Shown in pieces: positions 55,139-63,311 of a stretch of DNA of 64,000 nucleotides. This DNA comes from Paenibacillus oceani (GTDB lineage Bacteria; Bacillota; Bacilli; Paenibacillales; NBRC-103111), in the NCBI RefSeq assembly GCF_014705615.1, contig NZ_JACXJA010000001.1, positions 1 to 64,000 on the forward strand, given 5' to 3'. The notes under the pieces are model-generated. The model was given only the letters and a program-made list of their open reading frames with translations. It was not told the DNA's origin and made no database searches. The stretch's first letter is position 1. Each line of letters opens with the position of its first letter. The position numbers and the translations under genes were made by a program.

Positions 55139-55331
55139 CGATAAGAGCGGTTCGCACCTCTTAATCCGGCGCCGTCGCTATCATTTTTACAATTAAGAGC
55201 GGTTTGCACCTTTTATTTCACCCGTTCTGCGCCGCAGCAGGGCATTCGGGGGAATATTGGAGCTGCAAACCGCTCTTATTTTCCGCTCAACCCGACTTTG
55301 AGACCAATAAGGGGTGCACATCGCTCTTATC
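55139..55331 (+). repeat. dispersed four-unit intergenic repeat, copy 3
   Basis: Third copy of the element, lying between nikR and nikA. Units: 55139-55163 (forward), 55192-55215 (forward), 55259-55280 (reverse) and 55306-55331 (reverse). Forward-forward spacing is 51 nt and reverse-reverse about 51 nt as in copies 1 and 2, while the sequences between units have diverged almost completely. Each unit also has short self-complementary ends (ATAAGAG/CTCTTA). The remaining 55332-55546 has no gene. Confidence 0.8.
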
Positions 55332-55546
55332 CCTCCTATCCTCCAGCTTCCTGCAAAGAAACGTTGGTGCACGAACCAGCCTCTCTATTTCCCGTCTTTC
55401 CGCAGCTTATACTTGGCTATAGGGAGGAGGAACACTAGGATTCTGTCTGTTCGGCGATAGGAGCTGGCCCGGCGGTCTCCTTTTTTAATTCGTCTTTCAT
55501 GGAAGCAAGAAAATTTTGTTAAAGCTCTTATTCTCCTCCGACCTTT

Positions 55547-55574
55547 GTGTTACAATGTCGATAAAACGTGTTAC
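55547..55574 (+). promoter_or_regulatory. candidate NikR operator upstream of nikA
   Basis: A direct repeat GTGTTAC-N14-GTGTTAC (55547-55553 and 55568-55574). The first copy overlaps TACAAT (55551-55556), a good -10 hexamer, so binding would block the promoter. GTGTTAC half-sites at 13/14-nt spacing have been described for NikR in other bacteria as inverted repeats; here the orientation is direct. Confidence 0.5.
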
Positions 55575-55605
55575 GAAAATAGAGAGACAGATGGAGGGAA
55601 CCGTC

Positions 55606-57198
55606 TTGAAACGAAAATCTGTACACACCGTCCTCGTGGCGCTGCTCGCCTGCCTCGTGCTGGCCGGCTGCTTCTCCGGGGACAATTCCGGCGCCCGCAA
55701 GGAGGACGAGCTCGTGCTCGCCGTCGGCGCCGAGCCTGAAGCGGGGTTCGACCCGACGACCGGTTGGGGCCGGTATGGCTCGCCGTTATTCCAAAGCACG
55801 CTGCTGAAGCGGGACTCGGACATGAAGATTGCTAACGATCTGGCTACCGGTTACGAGGTAAGCCCCGACGGCACCCAGTGGACGATCAAACTGCGCAAAG
55901 ACGCCAAATTTTCCGACGGCAAGCCCGTCACTTCCGCCGACGTGAAATATACGTTCGAGACAGCAGCGGCCAACGGCTCGATCATCGACCTGACCCATGT
56001 CAAAAGCATCGAAGCCGGGGACGACTACACCGTCAAATTCACGTTGAAGGAGCCGCAATCGACGTTCATCACCCAGCTCGTATCGACGGGCATCGTGCCG
56101 AAGCACGCTCATGGCAAAGATTATGCCTCGAAGCCGATCGGCTCCGGACCGTACAAGCTCGTACAGTGGGATAAAGGTCAGCAGGCTATCGTCGAAGCCA
56201 ACCCGGACTATTACGGCGATAAACCGTTTTTCAAAAAGCTGACGTTTCTGTTTCTGAGCGAAGACGCCGCGTTCGCCGCCGCCAAGGCGGGCAAAGTCGA
56301 CATTTCCTACATCCCGGCCGCATTCAGCAAGCAGCAAGTAAACGGCATGCGGGTCGAAGCCGTCCGTACGGTGGACAATCGCGGAATCGCCTTTCCCTAT
56401 GTGAAATCCGGAGAAAAGACGAAGGACGGCTACCCGGTCGGTAACGACGTCACCGCCGATCCGGCCATTCGCAAAGCGATCAATACGGCGATCGACCGGA
56501 AAGCGCTCATCCAAGGGGTGCTCGAAGGCTACGGAACGCCGGCGTATACGGTGAACGACGGACTGCCCTGGTACAATCCGAGCGCGGCGGTAAAAGACGC
56601 CGACCCGGCGGCGGCGAAAAAGATGCTCACGGACGCCGGCTGGAAAGATGCCGACGGCGACGGAATTCTCGAGAAAGGGGCGCTTAAGGCTCAATTCTCG
56701 CTGATCTATCCGTCCGGAGACGTAACCCGCCAATCGCTCGCGCTCGCCGCCGCCGACATGATCAAGCCGATCGGCATCCGGATCGACGTGCTCGGCAAAA
56801 GCTGGGACGAGATCGGCAAGCTGATGCATGCCAACGCCATCCTGATGGGCTGGGGCAGCAACGATCCGCTGGAGATGTACAACCTGTACAGCAGCAAATA
56901 CAAAGGCGTCGAATATTACAATACCGGCTTCTACGGCAATCCGGCCGTCGACGAATGGATGACCAAGGCGCTTCGGGCGACGAATGAAGCCGAAGCGATG
57001 GACTATTGGAAAAAAGCGCAATGGGACGGCACAACCGGCGTAAGCGCTCAAGGGGACGCGCCATGGGCATGGCTCGTGAACATCGATCACGTGTATGTCG
57101 TGAAGGAGAACCTGAGCATCGGCAAGCAGCGCATCCATCCTCACGGACACGGCTGGCCGGTAACCGACAATATCGAGGAATGGAAATGGACGAAGTAA
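55606..57198 (+). CDS. nikA: nickel/peptide-type ABC substrate-binding lipoprotein (NikA-like)
   Basis: 530 aa from TTG 55606 (SD GGAGGG). Lipoprotein signal LLACLVLAGC with Cys about residue 20. Family 5 solute-binding protein: ELVLAVGAEPEAGFDPTTGWGRYGSPLFQSTLL, LRKDAKFSDGKPVTSADVKYTFE, IGSGPYKLVQW, ADPAIRKAINTAIDRKALIQGVLEG. The N-terminal GFDPTTGWGRYG segment is that of NikA/CntA rather than oligopeptide-binding proteins. With nikR just upstream, nickel or a nickel-metallophore complex is the likely cargo. Confidence 0.88.
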   Translation: MKRKSVHTVLVALLACLVLAGCFSGDNSGARKEDELVLAVGAEPEAGFDPTTGWGRYGSPLFQSTLLKRDSDMKIANDLATGYEVSPDGTQWTIKLRKDAKFSDGKPVTSADVKYTFETAAANGSIIDLTHVKSIEAGDDYTVKFTLKEPQSTFITQLVSTGIVPKHAHGKDYASKPIGSGPYKLVQWDKGQQAIVEANPDYYGDKPFFKKLTFLFLSEDAAFAAAKAGKVDISYIPAAFSKQQVNGMRVEAVRTVDNRGIAFPYVKSGEKTKDGYPVGNDVTADPAIRKAINTAIDRKALIQGVLEGYGTPAYTVNDGLPWYNPSAAVKDADPAAAKKMLTDAGWKDADGDGILEKGALKAQFSLIYPSGDVTRQSLALAAADMIKPIGIRIDVLGKSWDEIGKLMHANAILMGWGSNDPLEMYNLYSSKYKGVEYYNTGFYGNPAVDEWMTKALRATNEAEAMDYWKKAQWDGTTGVSAQGDAPWAWLVNIDHVYVVKENLSIGKQRIHPHGHGWPVTDNIEEWKWTK

Positions 57199-57229
57199 GG
57201 CCTCGTATCGTAGAAAGGAAACTGGAACC

Positions 57230-58219
57230 ATGGTTGTTCGCACCTTATCGTACACTCTGCAAAAGCTAATCCGCCTTCTCTCGCTGCTCGCCGCAATCAG
57301 TATCGTATCGTTCGTGCTGGTCAGCTCTTCGCCGATCGATCCGATTCAGGCGTATGTCGGCGCCGACATGATGCGGGTCAGTCCGGAGCAGCGGCAACTG
57401 ATCGCGGAATATTGGGGGCTCGACCGTCCTCCGCTGGAGCGGTTCGCCGGATGGGCTTCCGCCTTGCTGCAGGGCAACCTCGGCACTTCGATGATGTACC
57501 GGCAGCCGGTGGCCGAAGTCATCGGCGAGCGGTTCATGAGCTCGCTATGGCTGATGAGCCTTTCCTGGCTGCTGGCCGGCCTGTTCGGCTTCGCCTCCGG
57601 CGTGATTGCCGCCATGAACAAGGACCGCTGGCCGGACAAGCTGATCAAGTGGTATTGCTACACGCTCGCTTCCACCCCGACGTTCTGGATGGGCTTGCTG
57701 CTCCTGATGGTGTTTGCCGTCTGGCTCGGCTGGTTCCCGGTCGGACTCGGGACGCCGGCGGGGGTGCTCGCCGAACAGGTGACCTGGAGCGACCGGCTGG
57801 AACATATGCTGCTGCCTGCGTTGACGCTCAGCATCGTCGGGATTGCCCCCATCGCCCTTCATACGAGGCAGAAGCTGTCCGACGTATTGGGCAGCGACTA
57901 CATCCTGTTCGCCCGGGCCAGAGGCGAGCGCGGGTTCCGGCTGTTCCGCCGCCACGGTTTGCGCAATATTGCCCTGCCCGCTTTGTCCCTTCACTTCGCC
58001 GCGTTCAGCGAGCTGTTCGGCGGCGCCGTGCTGGCGGAGCAAGTGTTCTCTTATCCCGGTCTAGGGCAGGCGACGGTGGAAGCGGGCTTGCGCGGCGACG
58101 TCCCGCTCCTGCTCGGCATCGTCCTGTTCAGCTCCTTGTTCGTATTCGCAGGCAATCTGATCGCTGACCTGCTCTATCGTCTGATCGATCCGCGGATTCG
58201 GGAAAGGCGGCCTGCATGA
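57230..58219 (+). CDS. nikB: nickel ABC transporter permease NikB
   Basis: 329 aa, six membrane segments (about 12-32, 98-120, 132-155, 170-190, 235-260 and 285-310). The family-typical start (TLQKLIRLLSLLAAISIVSFVLVSSSPIDPIQAYVG) is followed by the contact loop (DYILFARARGERGFRLFRRHGLRNIALPALSLHFAAFSELFGGAVLAEQVFSYPGLG). It ends in an ATGA overlap with nikC. Position in nikABCDE supports nickel over peptide transport. Confidence 0.88.
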   Translation: MVVRTLSYTLQKLIRLLSLLAAISIVSFVLVSSSPIDPIQAYVGADMMRVSPEQRQLIAEYWGLDRPPLERFAGWASALLQGNLGTSMMYRQPVAEVIGERFMSSLWLMSLSWLLAGLFGFASGVIAAMNKDRWPDKLIKWYCYTLASTPTFWMGLLLLMVFAVWLGWFPVGLGTPAGVLAEQVTWSDRLEHMLLPALTLSIVGIAPIALHTRQKLSDVLGSDYILFARARGERGFRLFRRHGLRNIALPALSLHFAAFSELFGGAVLAEQVFSYPGLGQATVEAGLRGDVPLLLGIVLFSSLFVFAGNLIADLLYRLIDPRIRERRPA

Positions 58220-59094
58220 ATATTCACGAAGTAAATCCCGGAGCGGAAGCCGCGGCCGGTTCCCGGTTGTCCCGCTTCCGGTTCAACCGGAGGCAGCGGG
58301 CGTTAGGCGCCGTCGCCCTGGCCGGCCTGCTGGTCGTCTCCGTCTGGACGGCCGGCAGCCTCATGAGCGCGGACCCGCTCGCCACCCGGCTGGAGCTGCG
58401 TAATTCGGCGCCGTCGGCGGCACATCTATTTGGAACCGACTGGCTCGGGCGCGATATGTTCACCCGCACGATCAAAGGGCTGGCCTTGAGCATCAACGTC
58501 GGGATGACCGCCGCGGCCGCAAGTGTTGTCATCGCCGCCTTGATGGGACTGGCCGCCGCCCTGGGCAAAGCGGCCGACCGGGTCGTGAGCTGGCTGATCG
58601 ATTTGTTTCTGAGCGTTCCGCACCTGGTCACGCTGATCCTGATTGCCTTCGTATTCGGCGGCGGCATGAAGGGCGTCGTCATCGGGATCGCCCTTACGCA
58701 CTGGCCGACCTTGGCCCGTGTCATCCGTGCCGAAGTGCTGCAGCTCCGCACGGCGGAATATGTGCTGATCTCGCGCCGGATGGGCAAGTCCCGCTGGTGG
58801 GTCGTCACCCGCCATATGATGCCGCATATCGTGCCGCAGCTGTTGACCGGCCTGCTGCTCGTATTCCCTCATTCGATTCTGCACGAGGCGGCGATTACGT
58901 TTATCGGGCTCGGGTTGTCTCCGCACCAGCCGGCCGTCGGCATTATTTTATCGGAATCGATGCGTTACTTGTCTACGGGCATGTGGTGGCTCGCCTTTTT
59001 CCCGGGCTTATGCCTGCTATTGATCGTGCGTGCGTTCGATATGGCCGGAGAAAATTTGAGGCTGCTGCTCGATCCCCGGCGGATGCACGAATAA
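58216..59094 (+). CDS. nikC: nickel ABC transporter permease NikC
   Basis: 292 aa; ATG overlaps the nikB stop (ATGA). Membrane segments lie at about 32-52, 92-115, 120-145, 150-165, 215-235 and 260-280. LFGTDWLGRDMFTRTIKGLALSINVG is the DppC/NikC hallmark, and the contact loop is EYVLISRRMGKSRWWVVTRHMMPHIVPQLLTG. The product pairs with NikB to form the membrane channel. Confidence 0.9.
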   Translation: MNIHEVNPGAEAAAGSRLSRFRFNRRQRALGAVALAGLLVVSVWTAGSLMSADPLATRLELRNSAPSAAHLFGTDWLGRDMFTRTIKGLALSINVGMTAAAASVVIAALMGLAAALGKAADRVVSWLIDLFLSVPHLVTLILIAFVFGGGMKGVVIGIALTHWPTLARVIRAEVLQLRTAEYVLISRRMGKSRWWVVTRHMMPHIVPQLLTGLLLVFPHSILHEAAITFIGLGLSPHQPAVGIILSESMRYLSTGMWWLAFFPGLCLLLIVRAFDMAGENLRLLLDPRRMHE

Positions 59095-59178
59095 CCGGCC
59101 GGATTGACGCTCCGCCGTAAAGATCGGCCGCAACAAAATCCGGCACCGAAAGGTTCGGCCAGGAGGAGAGGGAACCGT

Positions 59179-60102
59179 ATGCCTATTCTCGAAGTGGACG
59201 ATCTGTCCGTTTCGTTCATGCAATATACGCGCGGCTTCAAGCAGACCCGGCTCCAGGTGCTGCAAGGCGTCCAGCTGTCGGTCGGCCGGGGAGAGATCGT
59301 AGCGGTTATCGGGTCGAGCGGCTCCGGCAAAAGCTTGCTGGCGCACGCCGTGCTCGGCATCCTGCCGTCCAACGCTGCGATGTCGGGAACGATCCGCTAC
59401 GACGGGGACGTGCTGACTGCACAGCGGCAGGAGCAGTTGCGCGGACGGGAGATTGCGCTCGTCCCGCAGTCCGTCAACTTCCTCGATCCGCTCATGAAGG
59501 TCGGCGCTCAAGTGCGCAGCTCGGTGAGAACCGGAGATCCGCTGGTCGAGCAGCGCAAGTCGTTCGAGCGGTTCCGGCTTCCGCCGGATGCCGAGAACCG
59601 GTACCCGCACCAGCTGTCCGGCGGCATGGCGCGCCGGGTGCTCGTCTCTACCGCAACGATCAGCGGCGCATCGCTGCTCATCGCCGACGAGCCGACGCCG
59701 GGACTCGATCCGGCAGTCGTGCAGGAGACGCTGAGCACGCTGCGGGAGCTGGCCGATCAAGGCGCCGCGGTGCTGCTCATCTCCCACGATCTGGAATCGG
59801 CGCTGCGCGTCGCCGACCGCGTGGCCGTCTTGTACGCCGGGACGACGGTCGAGATTGCAGCCGCGGAAGATTTCGCAGACAGCGGTCAGCGTCTGCGCCA
59901 TCCGTACGCCAAGGCGCTGTGGCGGGCGCTCCCGCAAAACGAATTCCTTCCCATTCCCGGAAGCCAGCCGCAGCCGGGCGAGCTGCCGGACGGCTGCCTG
60001 TTCGCGCCGCGCTGTGCGCTGGCCACCTCCGAGTGCGGCCGGGAGCGACCTCCGATGCGGGTTCTTCGCGAAGGAAAGACGAGGTGTTTCCATGCCACTT
60101 GA
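59179..60102 (+). CDS. nikD: nickel ABC transporter ATP-binding protein NikD
   Basis: 307 aa from ATG 59179 (SD AGGAGGAG). Walker A GSSGSGKSLLAHA, signature QLSGGMARRVLVSTA, Walker B LIADEPTPGLDPAV, H-loop LISHDLESAL. The C-terminus has the oligopeptide/nickel ATPase extension with a Cys-rich iron-sulfur-like motif (CLFAPRCALATSECGRERPPM). It overlaps nikE by 11 nt, indicating coupling. Confidence 0.92.
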   Translation: MPILEVDDLSVSFMQYTRGFKQTRLQVLQGVQLSVGRGEIVAVIGSSGSGKSLLAHAVLGILPSNAAMSGTIRYDGDVLTAQRQEQLRGREIALVPQSVNFLDPLMKVGAQVRSSVRTGDPLVEQRKSFERFRLPPDAENRYPHQLSGGMARRVLVSTATISGASLLIADEPTPGLDPAVVQETLSTLRELADQGAAVLLISHDLESALRVADRVAVLYAGTTVEIAAAEDFADSGQRLRHPYAKALWRALPQNEFLPIPGSQPQPGELPDGCLFAPRCALATSECGRERPPMRVLREGKTRCFHAT

Positions 60103-60685
60103 AGGACGCCATCTCGGGTTCCGCTACAGCGGCGGCCCCTGGGTGCTGCGCAATATAGACATTTCCGTGGAACGAGGAGAGATTGTCGGACTGGCCGGCC
60201 CAAGCGGGCGCGGCAAAAGCACGCTGGCGCGTATGCTGGCCGGATACGAGCAGCCGCACGAAGGAACGGTCCGGCTGGACGGACAGGCGCTCCCGGAATC
60301 GGGCTACCATCCGGTCCAGCTCGTCTTCCAGCATCCCGAGAAAGCCGTGAACCCCCGTCTCAGCATGCGCCGCATACTGAACGAGGGCTGGGAGCCCGAC
60401 CGGGCGTTCCGCACCTCGCTCGGCATCGCCGAGGAATGGCTGAGCCGGTACCCGAACGAATTGTCCGGCGGCGAGCTGCAGCGCTTTTGCGTCGCCCGCG
60501 CGCTCGGGCCGGATACGCGCTACTTGATCGCCGACGAGATGACCACGATGCTCGATGCGATTACGCAAGCGCAGATATGGAGCGCCGTCATTGGAATTGC
60601 CCGTGAGCGGCAGCTCGGCGTGCTGGTCATCAGCCACGAGCGCAGGCTGCTGGACCGATTATGCGATCGGATGATCGAATTGTGA
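60092..60685 (+). CDS. nikE: nickel ABC transporter ATP-binding protein NikE, short form
   Basis: 197 aa from ATG 60092 inside the nikD end. Walker A GPSGRGKSTLARM, Q-loop LVFQHPEKAVNPRLSM, signature ELSGGELQRFCVARAL, Walker B LIADEMTTMLDAITQ, H-loop ISHERRLLDRLCDRMIEL are all present. It stops right after the core domain, lacking the ~60-residue C-terminal extension of typical NikE/OppF, so it is shorter than usual but complete as an ATPase. Note Asp-Glu-Met replaces the common DEPT. A terminator follows. Confidence 0.88.
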   Translation: MPLEGRHLGFRYSGGPWVLRNIDISVERGEIVGLAGPSGRGKSTLARMLAGYEQPHEGTVRLDGQALPESGYHPVQLVFQHPEKAVNPRLSMRRILNEGWEPDRAFRTSLGIAEEWLSRYPNELSGGELQRFCVARALGPDTRYLIADEMTTMLDAITQAQIWSAVIGIARERQLGVLVISHERRLLDRLCDRMIEL

Positions 60686-60755
60686 ACCGTTGTAAGACGT
60701 TGTGAACGGTACGTCTGCCGCCGATCGCAGCGCAGGCTGGAATCAGCCATACGCC

Positions 60756-60806
60756 AAAAACCTCCGGATAATCCCGCAGCCAGCGGAATCCGGAGGTTCT
60801 TTTTTG
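60756..60806. terminator. terminator after nikE (bidirectional)
   Basis: AACCTCCGGAT and ATCCGGAGGTT form an 11-bp perfect stem around 18 nt, with CTTTTTT on the plus strand and TTTTTGG on the minus strand, so it serves nikE and the convergent YCF48-type gene. Confidence 0.85.
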
Positions 60807-60821
60807 TCTGCTATGCGCTTG

Positions 60822-62093
60822 TCACAGGGCCTGGAACGTATGCACCTTGCTCCAGCTTTTGCCGCCGTCCGCCGTCGTGTACATCACGGACGGCCCTGTG
60901 CTGTCGGATATGATCCACCAGCCGTGCGTTGCGTCGGCGATCGCCAGCAGCTGATTGCCATAGCCTTCAAGCTGCGTCTCCCCGTTCGTCCACGTTTTGC
61001 CGCCGTCCGTCGTCCAGCCGATCGTATTCGGTTTGTCGCACGCCGGACACTGGCCGCCCATATAAGCGGTCTTCGGATCGACCACGTACAGGGCGCCCGG
61101 CTTGCTTCCCGTATTCTCCGGGCCGCTCGAATGATCGATCGGGAACCCGGGCGCCGGCCCGCCTCCCGCCGTCGAGTTCGCGATCACCGTCTGCCAGCTC
61201 TTGCCGCCGTCTGCCGTATGAAAGAGCGAATAAGACGTCTGGCTCATCCCGGAATCCCCGATACACTCCACCCATGCGTCGTCCGCTCCGGCGGAACGGA
61301 TGAGGGCGCCGTTAAGCGGGGCTACCGTTTTGCGCGACATGACGCTTTGCCACGACTGCCCTCCATCCGTCGTTCGGAGCACCGAGATCGTATCCTTCAC
61401 CTGCGCCACCGCCCAGCCGTTCCGCTCGTCGTGGAAGTAGGCGTCTCCCGTCGTGCGGTCGGGAACATGGAGCTCGTTCCACGTCTTCCCGCCATCCTTC
61501 GTCACCGCATTGGCGCTGAACGCTTCCGTCTTGGATACGAAATGGAGGAAGCCGTCGCTCGGGACGATCCCGGCCTCGGTCCATTGTTTCCCGCCGTCGG
61601 TCGTGCTCAGTAAAGTCCGCTTCGTCCCTTTGCCCGACCCGTCCGTCACGACCGCCCATGCTTCCTGGCCGTTCAGGGCAAACAACTGGCTCACCGTACC
61701 GGCTCCGCTGTACTGCCTCGTCCATGTCTTGCCGCCGTCGTCGGTTCGAGCGATCCAGCCTTCTCCGCCGGTCCATCCGGACTTCGGAGTGGCCAGCCGG
61801 ACGGCTGTAACCTGATCCGCCCGGACCGCCGGCGAAGCGGCGCCGTTGTCGCTTCGCGGAGGAACGGTTCCGGGTGTCTCCTGCGATCCGGGAGCCGGCT
61901 GGCCCGGCCGCTCATCAGGCCCGTTGGCCGTGCCCGGGGCCGGATCGGCCGCCGAGGCAGCAGGCGTGTCCGGATCGGTTCCGGCTGCCGGATCGGGAGC
62001 TTGCCCTTGCTGGGACACACAGCCGGCGAGCACCGCCATCAGGATGCAAGCCCATAATGCAAATGCGATAAACCGCAATCGAGTTTTCATCAA
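60822..62093 (-). CDS. YCF48/BNR-repeat beta-propeller lipoprotein
   Basis: 423 aa. Lipoprotein signal (CILMAVLAGC), then a Pro/Gly/Asp-rich disordered linker (about 25-95). A propeller follows with at least seven sialidase-like Asp-box/BNR repeats: TDDGGKTWTR, STTDGGKQWTE, TKDGGKTWNE, TTDGGQSWQS, TADGGKSWQT, TTDGGKTWTN and TADGGKSWSK, spaced about 45-55 residues. YCF48-like proteins are surface or assembly factors; the ligand here is unknown. It has no evident partner: nikE converges and rfbF diverges. Confidence 0.88.
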   Translation of the reverse strand: MMKTRLRFIAFALWACILMAVLAGCVSQQGQAPDPAAGTDPDTPAASAADPAPGTANGPDERPGQPAPGSQETPGTVPPRSDNGAASPAVRADQVTAVRLATPKSGWTGGEGWIARTDDGGKTWTRQYSGAGTVSQLFALNGQEAWAVVTDGSGKGTKRTLLSTTDGGKQWTEAGIVPSDGFLHFVSKTEAFSANAVTKDGGKTWNELHVPDRTTGDAYFHDERNGWAVAQVKDTISVLRTTDGGQSWQSVMSRKTVAPLNGALIRSAGADDAWVECIGDSGMSQTSYSLFHTADGGKSWQTVIANSTAGGGPAPGFPIDHSSGPENTGSKPGALYVVDPKTAYMGGQCPACDKPNTIGWTTDGGKTWTNGETQLEGYGNQLLAIADATHGWWIISDSTGPSVMYTTADGGKSWSKVHTFQAL

Positions 62094-62192
62094 AGTTCAC
62101 TCCTTCTGGCCTTCTAGCTGTACTCCTTCAAGATATACCCTATTAGACGGCGTACTAATCCAAATAGTTGCCGAAGCATGGCACATCTCATC

Positions 62193-62214
62193 AACTAACG
62201 AACGACTGTTAGTT
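62193..62214. promoter_or_regulatory. inverted repeat between divergent genes
   Basis: AACTAAC-N8-GTTAGTT, perfect 7-bp arms, in the divergent interval between the YCF48-type gene and rfbF, immediately before TATACT (62214-62219). TetR-type operators have this look. No regulator gene is nearby in the window. The interval 62094-62469 contains no gene. Confidence 0.4.
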
Positions 62215-62380
62215 ATACTGTCATTAATTCAAACTACATTCCCCCTCCGCTCGCCCGATGCTGCAAGAATCCTGCCGATCCCGCCGCCCCCAGCTCCTTC
62301 GGCAGACACCTTCCCCTGCTTCCTTCCCTTGCCCGGCGCGCCTAACTCTTCTTTTGAGCCGCCGCTATATGAGTTTGTAC

Positions 62381-62409
62381 CTGTCAACCCGAGAGTACTT
62401 ACATATAAT
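62381..62409 (+). promoter_or_regulatory. probable rfbF promoter
   Basis: CTGTCA (62381-62386), 17-nt spacer, perfect -10 TATAAT (62404-62409), 60 nt before the rfbF start. Confidence 0.55.
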
Positions 62410-62469
62410 ATTGTAATTGATTTTCAGATTCTCCGATCCTACGGAATACTGCCAGAAAGGAGCTTACCT

Positions 62470-63243
62470 ATGAAAGTCGTCATACTAGCCGGAGGGCTCG
62501 GCACAAGAATCAGCGAAGAAACGCAAGTGAAACCGAAACCGATGATTGTAATAGGAGAGCGCCCGATCCTATGGCACATCATGAAAATATACTCCCACTA
62601 CGGGTTCCGCGAGTTCGTTATCTGTCTCGGTTACAAAGGAAACCTGATCAAAGAGTATTTCGCCAACTATTTGCTGAACGAGTCCGATGTCACGCTCGAC
62701 TTCACCAAAAAGAACAACCTGCGCTATCACGATTCGAATCATGAGCCTTGGCGGATCACTCTCGTCGATACGGGTAGCGATTCAATGACCGGAGGACGGG
62801 TCAAGCGGATTCAGAAGCATGTCGGGGACGAGACGTTTCTGCTTACTTACGGGGACGGCGTATCCAATGTGAACATTCGCGAGCTGGTCAACTTCCACCG
62901 TTCCCACGGAAAGTCGGCCACCGTCACCGCCGTGCAGCCAGCAGGCAGATTCGGGTCTTTATCGATCGGAACCGGCAGCCAGGTGGAGCAGTTCAACGAG
63001 AAGCCGAGGGGAGACGGAGGATGGGTGAACGGCGGCTTTTTTATAATGGAGCCGAGCGTGTTCGACACCATCGAAGGCGATGCGACGATCTTTGAGAAAG
63101 AGCCGCTGGAGCAGCTCGCCCGATCCGGCCAACTGCATGCTTATAAGCATACGGGGTTCTGGTACGCGATGGACACCTTGAGGGACAAAAACCATCTGGA
63201 ACAGCTGTGGCACTCGGGAAACGCGCCTTGGAAGCTGTGGTAG
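62470..63243 (+). CDS. rfbF: glucose-1-phosphate cytidylyltransferase
   Basis: 257 aa from ATG 62470 (SD GAAAGGAGC). Nucleotidyltransferase fold: MKVVILAGGLGTRISEETQVKPKPMIVIGERPILWHIM, then VICLGYKGNLIKEYFANYL, LLTYGDGVSNVNI, FNEKPRGDGGWVNGGFFIMEPSVFD and GFWYAMDTLRDKNHLEQLW. This is RfbF/DdhA, which makes CDP-glucose from CTP and glucose-1-phosphate, the first step to CDP-linked 3,6-dideoxyhexoses or related sugars of surface polysaccharide. It opens a probable polysaccharide locus continuing beyond the window. Confidence 0.95.
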   Translation: MKVVILAGGLGTRISEETQVKPKPMIVIGERPILWHIMKIYSHYGFREFVICLGYKGNLIKEYFANYLLNESDVTLDFTKKNNLRYHDSNHEPWRITLVDTGSDSMTGGRVKRIQKHVGDETFLLTYGDGVSNVNIRELVNFHRSHGKSATVTAVQPAGRFGSLSIGTGSQVEQFNEKPRGDGGWVNGGFFIMEPSVFDTIEGDATIFEKEPLEQLARSGQLHAYKHTGFWYAMDTLRDKNHLEQLWHSGNAPWKLW

Positions 63244-63311
63244 ACAAGGCCGGAGGAAGATCATCCGTACGGACGGATCGGACAACGCGAAACCAACAAG
63301 GAGGGAATCCC

